Shown: positions 15,577 through 21,224 of the stretch, piece by piece
How the letters are laid out: every line of letters begins with the position of its first letter
Position numbering within the stretch: position 1 is the stretch's first letter
NCBI GenBank assembly: GCA_013286765.1
Contig: JABDFB010000029.1
Span: forward strand, 1-21,224
Origin: Deltaproteobacteria bacterium
GTDB lineage: Bacteria; Bdellovibrionota; UBA1018
DNA length: 21,224 nt
Reading direction: 5' to 3'
Position numbers and translations under genes: made by a program
The notes under the pieces: generated by a model
What the model was told of the DNA's origin: nothing
The model's input: the letters and a program-made list of their open reading frames with translations, nothing else
Databases searched by the model: none

Positions 15577-15924
15577 ATGGGTAAGAAACTATATGTAGGC
15601 AATCTGCCATTCTCCACAACTGATCAGATGCTAGCTGACACATTCGCACAATGTGGAACAGTCGAATCAGCAAAGATCATAACTGACCGTGATACGGGTC
15701 GCAGCAAGGGTTTCGGCTTCGTGGAAATGTCCACAGAAGAAGAAGCACAGCTAGTAATTAGCAAGTTTAACGGTGCTGATTGCGAAGGACGCGCGATGAC
15801 GGTCAATGAAGCAAAGCCAATGGTTCCTCGCGAAAATCGCGGCGGCGGCGGTGGTTTTGGCGGTAATCGGGACCGTGGTGGTTTCGGTGGCGGCGGTGGT
15901 GGTGGTCGCAGAGGCCGCTATTAA
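15577..15924 (+). CDS. Glycine-rich RRM RNA-binding protein
   Basis: A 115-residue protein with one RNA recognition motif (residues about 3-80) and a Gly/Arg-rich tail (86-115, ending GRRGRY). RNP2 is LYVGNL at 5-10 and RNP1 is KGFGFVEM at 44-51, with the aromatic positions for RNA stacking intact. Bacterial proteins of this layout are often abundant and cold-induced (known best in cyanobacteria), and act as RNA chaperones in the cytoplasm. The ribosome binding site AGGAGG is excellent but buried in a leader hairpin, which suggests translational control. The gene is monocistronic: a strong terminator begins 60 bases downstream. Confidence 0.95.
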   Translation: MGKKLYVGNLPFSTTDQMLADTFAQCGTVESAKIITDRDTGRSKGFGFVEMSTEEEAQLVISKFNGADCEGRAMTVNEAKPMVPRENRGGGGGFGGNRDRGGFGGGGGGGRRGRY

Positions 15925-15983
15925 TAGCCCTTTGACTTCGTTATTGTTACAATAACTAGTTTAACTGGTTAGTTATTAAAATT

Positions 15984-16036
15984 AAAATCACCTGATAGAA
16001 CGAGTTAGTAGCTTTTTCTATCAGGTGATTTTTTTT
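15984..16036 (+). terminator. Strong intrinsic terminator after the RRM gene
   Basis: A perfect 17-bp stem pairs AAAATCACCTGATAGAA (15984-16000) with its complement at 16016-16032 around a 15-base loop. It runs into eight T (16029-16036). The matching A run at the left end would allow termination on the other strand too. A weaker repeat, AATAACTA with TTAGTTATT, lies just before it at about 15949-15977. Confidence 0.95.
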
Positions 16037-16188
16037 GAGCAAAATTTGTGAACTGATATGGCGCCTTTGTTCAAGGTTCGGACGAAGGTTTAGCATCACA
16101 GGGGTCTTACAGTCGGCTTAAGGTTCGCGCGTTCCTCAACTACTTTCTATTTGATTATGCCGGGTACTTTTGAGTAACCTTTTGATCT

Positions 16189-16731
16189 GTGAATTTTCAA
16201 TCAACTTTGATTCAAGAATGTTTTACTTTCCGACCCAGTCACACAAGCGACGCTCGAGGCAGTTTTCTAAAAATTTTCCATCAGAAACAGTTTGACCTCG
16301 GAGGTCGATCATTTCGAGCTCGGGAGTCTTTTCTGACTACGTCAGGAATGGGCGTTATTCGTGGTTTTCATTTTCAGACTCCTCCTGAAGATCTCGATAA
16401 GATTGTTTTTTGCGTTTCCGGAAAGGCTTATGATGTCGTCGTTGACTTACGCAAGAGTTCGTCGTCTTTCACGAAAGTTGAGGTACACCATTTAGACAGC
16501 CAAGATCCAAAGGGCATCTGGATTCCCCGTGGATGTGCGCATGGATTTCAGGCTCTTGAAGCTAATACGACGCTTCTCTATCTATGTAGTAAGGAATATG
16601 CGCCCGAACATGACTCGGGAATTCGGTGGAATACTGTACCAGGTGTCAACTGGCCCGTCCAAAATCCGATTTTATCGCCACGTGATAGTTCTTTCATCCC
16701 CTGGAGTGAATTCCAGAGTCCATTCCAATGA
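16189..16731 (+). CDS. rfbC: dTDP-4-dehydrorhamnose 3,5-epimerase-like protein (RmlC)
   Basis: A 180-residue cupin of the RmlC family, which epimerises C3 and C5 of dTDP-4-keto-6-deoxyglucose in rhamnose-type sugar synthesis. Family residues are visible with constant offset to the well-studied enzymes: catalytic H61 in IRGFHFQ, K71, D84 in VVVDLR, H118 in AHGF, Y131 in LLYLCS and Y137 in EYAPEHDSGIRW. This suggests an active enzyme, though members acting on only C3 or C5, or on other dTDP-ketosugars, look similar. The start is GTG with no strong ribosome binding site. The other rhamnose genes (rmlA, rmlB, rmlD) are not in the window. It starts a three-gene run with two glycosyltransferase-type genes. 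Confidence 0.9.
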   Translation: MNFQSTLIQECFTFRPSHTSDARGSFLKIFHQKQFDLGGRSFRARESFLTTSGMGVIRGFHFQTPPEDLDKIVFCVSGKAYDVVVDLRKSSSSFTKVEVHHLDSQDPKGIWIPRGCAHGFQALEANTTLLYLCSKEYAPEHDSGIRWNTVPGVNWPVQNPILSPRDSSFIPWSEFQSPFQ

Positions 16732-16759
16732 TTTTAAAATCTATCGATAGGAGACACCT

Positions 16760-17575
16760 GTGATCGATCGAGTAGCAGTCTATATTCCATCTTATAATGC
16801 ATCGGCGACGCTTCCGAGAGTTTTGACAAGAATTCCTCCAAACATAAAGCAGGAAGTAGCAGAAATATTGATTGTTGATAATGCAAGTCCTGACAATACG
16901 CATCTGGTTGCCCTTCAATGCAAGGAAGAACAAGGAATATTTAATCTAAGAGTCGTTCGAAACCATCAAAATGAAGGCTACGGCGGAAGTCAGAAGATCG
17001 CATATCAATATTGTATTGATAAAAATTACAAGGGAGTCGCTATGCTTCATGGCGACGCACAATACGCACCTGAGCTCCTATGGGATTTGCTTCAGCCTAT
17101 TCTGAAGGGCGAAGCCGATATGGTGTTTGGGTCAAGAATGAGTGGCGATCCAAGAGCAGGAGGAATGCCTCTCATTCGCTATCTTGGAAATCGATTTCTA
17201 ACAACTTTTCAAAACTTGATTTTAGGTTCGCGTTTAAGCGAGTTTCACTCAGGTTATCGCGTATATTCGATCGACGCTTTGAAAAAACTGCCGTTTGAGA
17301 GGCTTTCTTCGGACTATCACTTCGATACAGAAATTATTATTTTGTTTATTGCAAATCATTTCAGAATAGCCGAGATGTCCATACCCACTCACTATGGCGA
17401 TGAAAAAAACTACGTGAATATTTGGAAATATGGACTGGATGTCCTGGTAACGACAATTACTTATTTTCTGTATAAAAATGGCATACTCCGAAAGAGTAAG
17501 TGGAAAGCCATTCTTGAAGGCAGCCCTAAAGATCGAACTTTAACGGAAGCAGTCGAAAAATGGACACTCTACTGA
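16760..17575 (+). CDS. Family 2 glycosyltransferase (dolichyl/polyprenyl-phosphate sugar synthase type)
   Basis: A 271-residue GT-A enzyme. The N-terminal VAVYIPSYNASATLPRVL starts the nucleotide-sugar fold, VDNASPDNT at 39-47 carries the first aspartate, NEGYGGSQ near 71-78 follows, and HGDAQY at 97-102 supplies the metal-binding acidic site. SGYRVYS at 164-170 is the usual later motif of this DPM1/DPG-like subgroup. No membrane helix is evident apart from hydrophobic C-terminal patches. Such enzymes often load a sugar onto a polyprenyl phosphate used by a GT-C transferase, and a GT-C-like gene follows immediately. The start is GTG with AGGAG six bases upstream. The last 16 bases overlap the next gene. 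Confidence 0.92.
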   Translation: MIDRVAVYIPSYNASATLPRVLTRIPPNIKQEVAEILIVDNASPDNTHLVALQCKEEQGIFNLRVVRNHQNEGYGGSQKIAYQYCIDKNYKGVAMLHGDAQYAPELLWDLLQPILKGEADMVFGSRMSGDPRAGGMPLIRYLGNRFLTTFQNLILGSRLSEFHSGYRVYSIDALKKLPFERLSSDYHFDTEIIILFIANHFRIAEMSIPTHYGDEKNYVNIWKYGLDVLVTTITYFLYKNGILRKSKWKAILEGSPKDRTLTEAVEKWTLY

Positions 17576-19383
17576 ATAGCTCATTCCTGTCAGCGCAACA
17601 AAGAGTCAAATCGGTCCAGTTGGTGGTCTTGCTGGTTCTTTCATTTATTTTGACGGTAATTCTCAACTCGGAATGGATATATAACGTCATCGGTTTCTTA
17701 GATCCTTGGGGTTATTTAGGAGCAATGTTTAATCCGATCCATATGAGGCGGGTTTATCCTGAACACCCTATTGGAGATTTATTGCCCTTAACGCTCTCTG
17801 GTGGAATCTTCTACGAGGTATTTTCACCAACTCTCGCTAACTATTTTTATAAGATGGCCTGTTTCGTCTCGGTTGGTTTTTTTATGTTCAGGGCACTGGA
17901 GAATGAGTTTGGTAGTAGAACAGCTCTATTTGGCACTACCGCATTTCTTTCCAGTAAAGAACTCTTAGCATGTATTGGTAACGATTATACTGAAGGGCGA
18001 GTTGTTATATTTCTTATGGTCGCCCTCTATTTTATTCTTAGAGCAGTAGATCTAGAGATCCACAGGCAAAGGTTATTTTTATTTTTAGCCGGCTTTGCTT
18101 TTGCTTTGTCTGTATCTACCGCTTTGCTCAGTATGGCATATGCACCGGCATTGGCAGTTCTTTTCTTTGGCAAGAACCGGTTGAATTCTGGGCGATTTGA
18201 GCTAGTGCATTTGAAGAATTCACTATTTTGCATTCTGGGCTTTTTCTCCTGTGTTCTATTGCTTTGTGCCATCAATTTCTTCTACACAGGTCATTTCATT
18301 TATTTTTCCAACACGATCGTGAAAGCTCAGCACTTTCTTACGATAGAACGTGCGGCCGCTGTCATATCGCTTGATTGGGATTGGCTGGCACTACCTCTCT
18401 ATGGGCTGGCAGGAGCACTATCTATTTTTGTTTTTGGAACGTTTAAGTCAGAAGACTTCTTTCTCTTCAGAAAGAGAATCTTGCTGTTGGGAATAGCGCT
18501 AATTACCAACTTCCTGTTCCTCGGATACCTACAGTTGTACAGGCATCAAAGTGCTATTTCGGATCCTTACTACTTTAGGCAGACTCTGCCTTTGACATTC
18601 TTGACTGCATCGGGGGTCTTTTTCGCGCCATGGCTGAATAGAATATCCCATTCTGCATTTGTCAAATCGAGTATGGCCTTTCTGGTCTTAAGTTTTTTCG
18701 CGTTCTGGTATACGACAACCTATCATCAGCGAGGAATCTTCTTTCATGATTTTACGATTTTGAGGGGTGCTGTTTTCTTAGCCATATTTTTTCTGGTTTC
18801 AATGGCGGGGCAGAAGCTCATTCCAGTTGGGATTATGGCTAGTTTTTTCTTCTTATTTAATCTGTCTCCGGAAGCTACCGATCACATTCATAAGACGACC
18901 CATCTGTCAAAGTTGATCCCTTCCCGAAAATTGGCACATACTATGGCCATTCAATGGGTCGAGCTTATGAATCGGCTTGATCCCGAGCGTAAGGCTTATC
19001 TTTGGTACCAAAGATCGGCAAACAGACATTGGGTAGATTTATCTGCGGCGTCTCATTACTGGCAAGGCAGGCTCTACAATGAGAAGTTTCCCAGTGTGGG
19101 ACTTCCAACGGGAGAAAACAATGTCGTAGTGAATCCCGATCAACTGGTAAAACAACCTCTGATTATCATGTCGCCCAATCACGACCTTGTATTAGAAAGT
19201 CAGAAAAATTTATTATCCATAAATATTCGATCTACCTGCTCGAAAGGTACTGACTTCATTGTTGAAGGTAAAAAATATTTCGAAGTCTATCAGTGTACGT
19301 GCGAGCACGTGGATTCGGTTTTACATGCTTCGAACACACGTACAATGCGCTCAACTGCCAATAAGATATCCTCTTCCGAATGA
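17560..19383 (+). CDS. Polytopic membrane protein, GT-C glycosyltransferase-like
   Basis: A 607-residue inner-membrane protein with about 11-13 hydrophobic helices over residues 20-440 and a hydrophilic C-terminal region of about 160 residues. The first extracytoplasmic loop contains FLDPWGYLGAMFNP, with an acidic residue where GT-C (GT39/83-like) enzymes keep a catalytic aspartate. Together with the adjacent GT2, this suggests transfer of lipid-linked sugar outside the membrane. I cannot assign a named family. The start lies inside the GT2 gene, overlapping by 16 bases, so translation is probably coupled. The 3' end overlaps threonine aldolase, on the other strand, by 94 bases; no earlier stop exists in this frame. 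Confidence 0.82.
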   Translation: MDTLLNSSFLSAQQRVKSVQLVVLLVLSFILTVILNSEWIYNVIGFLDPWGYLGAMFNPIHMRRVYPEHPIGDLLPLTLSGGIFYEVFSPTLANYFYKMACFVSVGFFMFRALENEFGSRTALFGTTAFLSSKELLACIGNDYTEGRVVIFLMVALYFILRAVDLEIHRQRLFLFLAGFAFALSVSTALLSMAYAPALAVLFFGKNRLNSGRFELVHLKNSLFCILGFFSCVLLLCAINFFYTGHFIYFSNTIVKAQHFLTIERAAAVISLDWDWLALPLYGLAGALSIFVFGTFKSEDFFLFRKRILLLGIALITNFLFLGYLQLYRHQSAISDPYYFRQTLPLTFLTASGVFFAPWLNRISHSAFVKSSMAFLVLSFFAFWYTTTYHQRGIFFHDFTILRGAVFLAIFFLVSMAGQKLIPVGIMASFFFLFNLSPEATDHIHKTTHLSKLIPSRKLAHTMAIQWVELMNRLDPERKAYLWYQRSANRHWVDLSAASHYWQGRLYNEKFPSVGLPTGENNVVVNPDQLVKQPLIIMSPNHDLVLESQKNLLSINIRSTCSKGTDFIVEGKKYFEVYQCTCEHVDSVLHASNTRTMRSTANKISSSE

Positions 19384-20378
19384 TCGCGATGAGTAATGAA
19401 TCTGATTCTGTTGTCCGTCCAAGGGAAAACGAGAACCCCATTTTTCTTCAGCTCGCTTACCGCCCAAGTGGAGTCAGGTCGATCACAGTAATGGCCAATC
19501 CGTTCTAGTGAGAGCAAGACGATATTGGAACTTGGGTGGCTGACGCTGTCGCTTGGCAATTCGCTCCTTAGGCCGTCAGCCAGCAACTTTGCATGATAGT
19601 GATCGCGTTCCAAAATTTCTCGCCAATTCTCACGCAGGGCGTGTGAGGCGGCAGCAGCCATAAATCCAGCCTGGTGCAGAGCGCCGCCGAACCATTTGCG
19701 ATAGACTTTAGCTTTTCCAATAAAGTCTGAACTTCCCATGAGGATTGAACCGAATGGCGCACCAAGACCTTTAGCGAAGCAGAGGCTGAGGCTGTCTACC
19801 GCGCTTCCGAAGTCTGAAGGTTGCTCTCCTGTGGTTGCGCAGGCATTCAAAATCCGGGCACCGTCAATATGGACTGCGAGATTTTTTGCTTTAGCAAAGG
19901 TGGCAATTCGATGCACCATCCGGGCAGAAAAGACAGTCCCACCGGTTGCATTGACGGTATTTTCGAGGCAAATTAATTTTGCTTTCGAATAAAAATCGCC
20001 CCTCGGTTTTCTTTTGATGGCCTGATCAATGTCGTCACAGGTCAGGAGGCCGTTTTCCGAATAACAGAGATTTAGAGTGACTCCTGTCAGAGATGCCGTC
20101 TGTGCTGATTCAAAGAAATTAATATGGTAGCAAGAATCAGTTATTACCTCATCGCCCGGGTTTGTGTGGGCTTTTATGGCTACTTGATTGCTCATGGTGC
20201 CGCTGGGCATGAAAAGAGCTTTCTCTTTTCCAAAGAGAGAAGCGCAATATTCTTCAAGTTCTATGACCGATAGATCTTCTTCGAAAGCGTTATCTCCGAC
20301 TACGGCATGGTAAATGGCTTTTCGCATGGAAAGGCTGGGTTTCGTTAGCGTATCACTTCTAAGATCGATGACTTTCAT
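19290..20378 (-). CDS. ltaE: Low-specificity L-threonine aldolase
   Basis: A 362-residue PLP enzyme of fold type I that cleaves L-threonine or L-allo-threonine to glycine and acetaldehyde. The N-terminus IDLRSDTLTKPSLSMR is the family signature. PSGTMSNQVAI near 58-68 contacts phosphate, H85 is the likely ring-stacking histidine, D172 in HIDGAR binds the pyridine nitrogen, and K203 in FAKGLGAPFGS is the Schiff-base lysine. Length is slightly above the E. coli enzyme (333), with about 14 extra C-terminal residues after the last conserved helix, in the stretch that overlaps the opposite gene. GGAGG lies 8 bases before the ATG. It lies 42 bases downstream of the small Cys/His-rich gene on the same strand. 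Confidence 0.95.
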   Translation of the reverse strand: MKVIDLRSDTLTKPSLSMRKAIYHAVVGDNAFEEDLSVIELEEYCASLFGKEKALFMPSGTMSNQVAIKAHTNPGDEVITDSCYHINFFESAQTASLTGVTLNLCYSENGLLTCDDIDQAIKRKPRGDFYSKAKLICLENTVNATGGTVFSARMVHRIATFAKAKNLAVHIDGARILNACATTGEQPSDFGSAVDSLSLCFAKGLGAPFGSILMGSSDFIGKAKVYRKWFGGALHQAGFMAAAASHALRENWREILERDHYHAKLLADGLRSELPSDSVSHPSSNIVLLSLERIGHYCDRPDSTWAVSELKKNGVLVFPWTDNRIRFITHRDHSEEDILLAVERIVRVFEACKTESTCSHVH

Positions 20379-20420
20379 ACATCAATCCTCCAAACAAGTT
20401 TTATACTACATAAATGTTAT

Positions 20421-20828
20421 TTAAATATAGGCTAAAAGGACGCTGCGAGTAAATGAACAAGGTGGTTTTATGATGGAATTAATACGTACTTCAGGCAGAT
20501 AGGTATCGATTGATGGAAAACGATTGTCAGAAATAGATTCTATTTCAAAGTGATTTTTTTCAAGGCTGACATGCTTGCAGTGCCCAAAGTGACAGCCCAT
20601 GTGGGTTTCGTCGCAAGAAAGGGTTTGACCTGAAATGGAATGGTCAGCTTGATCTTGTTGTGACGATATTGTCGTCCGTGTCGCCTTGGATTGAACTAAG
20701 TTTTGTCGTGAAGCCGTGGGTACGGTCAGGCGCGAAATTTGCTCTAGTGACTCTTGCGCATGGACTTCTACTGTAGAGAAGCCTAGGATTGCGAGCAGCG
20801 CTAATGAAATAACGCGAGTGAAAAACAT
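20421..20828 (-). CDS. Small exported Cys/His-rich protein, possible metal binder
   Basis: The frame opens at 20873, but the ATG at 20828 begins a good signal peptide (MFFTRVISLALLAILGF, cleavage after VHA at residue 24), giving 135 residues. No start has a clear ribosome binding site. The mature protein has a dense Cys/His cluster, CDETHMGCHFGHCKH (residues 72-86): three Cys and four His in 15 residues, a plausible Cu, Zn or similar site. The layout (signal peptide, CHxGHCxH cluster, late PP motif near the end) recalls short periplasmic proteins found near heavy-metal efflux genes, but I cannot name a family. It diverges from sodC, 172 bases away. Confidence 0.65.
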   Translation of the reverse strand: MFFTRVISLALLAILGFSTVEVHAQESLEQISRLTVPTASRQNLVQSKATRTTISSQQDQADHSISGQTLSCDETHMGCHFGHCKHVSLEKNHFEIESISDNRFPSIDTYLPEVRINSIIKPPCSFTRSVLLAYI

Positions 20829-21000
20829 TCTGTAGATCATACACGAGAACAGAAGAAATGTGAATAAATACATATAATTAATTTAACGCTATTAGTCATA
20901 GATAGAGAGAAGGGGATTCCGGACCTTAGTTTTGGGCTTTAGTCAGCTGGCAGCTTATGGCTTGATTTCTTGGCATGGACTAAGCTAACTAGGGGGCAGG

Positions 21001-21224
21001 ATGTACTATATGAAAATGAAAATATTCTTAATAATGTTGTCAAGTATTAGCACCGGCGTTTGTTATGCAGAGAGCTTTTCTCCTCATTCAACGGTTGCCA
21101 TCGCGCATTTGACTAATGCAAAGGGAGAAAAAGTGGGGACGGCCACTATCACAGAAGATAGAGAAGGTGTTCGTATCTCTATAGAAGCTTCTAAACTTCC
21201 GCCGGGTCAGCATGGAATTCACTT
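21001..21224 (+). CDS. sodC: Cu/Zn superoxide dismutase, 5' part
   Basis: The first 74 codons of a periplasmic Cu/Zn SOD are present; the window edge cuts the gene. A signal peptide of about 23 residues ends VCYA before ESFSPHS. The mature part follows the SodC pattern: VAIAHLTNAKGEKVGTATI, then a short hairpin, then LPPGQHGIH. The histidine of GIH should be the first copper ligand; its H-x-H partner lies beyond the edge. The start could be the ATG at 21001 (AGGGGG 5 bases before) or 21010 (AGGA 8 bases before); both keep the signal peptide. SodC converts superoxide to peroxide and oxygen outside the cytoplasm. Confidence 0.9.
   Translation, partial: MYYMKMKIFLIMLSSISTGVCYAESFSPHSTVAIAHLTNAKGEKVGTATITEDREGVRISIEASKLPPGQHGIH

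Noticed and set aside
1..21224. CRISPR array, tRNA, rRNA, IS element or defence/toxin system
   Set aside because: No regularly spaced direct repeats, no cloverleaf or rRNA segments, no transposase, and no toxin-antitoxin or restriction genes seen.

Overview
The window looks like ordinary chromosome of a Gram-negative bacterium of moderate GC (about 45% by eye). Evidence for Gram-negative is a lipobox lipoprotein, Sec-type signal peptides, a periplasmic Cu/Zn superoxide dismutase, HemJ and strong GGAGG ribosome binding sites. The mixture (HemJ, HAD-IG 5'-nucleotidase, LamG lipoprotein, hybrid kinases, large secreted orphan protein) suggests a Bdellovibrionota/deltaproteobacteria-like lineage, but this is a weak inference. 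I see no rRNA, tRNA, IS element, phage gene or CRISPR array.

Layout. 1-1837 (minus) is a folate operon: folB, then a fused folK-folP gene coupled by TAATG, then the first codons of another overlapping ORF. 1838-2175 is a divergent intergenic region with several inverted repeats. 2176-7349 (plus) holds a soluble GAF-like histidine kinase, a HAD-IG 5'-nucleotidase, hemJ, a one-TM small protein, a MATE exporter and a small soluble protein. 7350-9161 (minus) holds a LamG lipoprotein and a stand-alone receiver, separated by a long imperfect inverted repeat. A large hybrid kinase (9324-11813) diverges from the receiver. Its N-terminal membrane domain has the Asp, Cys and His signature of plant ethylene receptors, and it carries two complete kinase modules around one receiver. 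11869-12111 is a small unknown ORF. 12200-15112 (minus) encodes a 970-residue exported protein of unknown function that ends at a clear intrinsic terminator.

15577-15924 is a glycine-rich RRM RNA-binding protein. The leader just upstream contains a tight hairpin that buries the whole Shine-Dalgarno sequence, and a strong terminator follows the gene. 16189-19383 (plus) is a three-gene surface-sugar operon: RmlC-like epimerase, DPM-type GT2 and a polytopic GT-C-like membrane protein. The last gene overlaps tail-to-tail with a low-specificity threonine aldolase on minus, which lies downstream of a small exported Cys/His-rich protein. The window ends inside sodC, divergent from that protein.

Themes. 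Signalling is dense: two sensor kinases and one receiver, with four phosphorylatable modules in the hybrid kinase and receiver pair. Copper is a possible thread: an ETR1-like Cu(I) site, a Cys/His-rich exported protein, and Cu/Zn SOD. The observations most worth following are the ethylene-receptor-like kinase, the SD-sequestering hairpin of the RRM gene, the 78-bp inverted repeat before the lipoprotein, and the structured intergenic region at 1988-2072.
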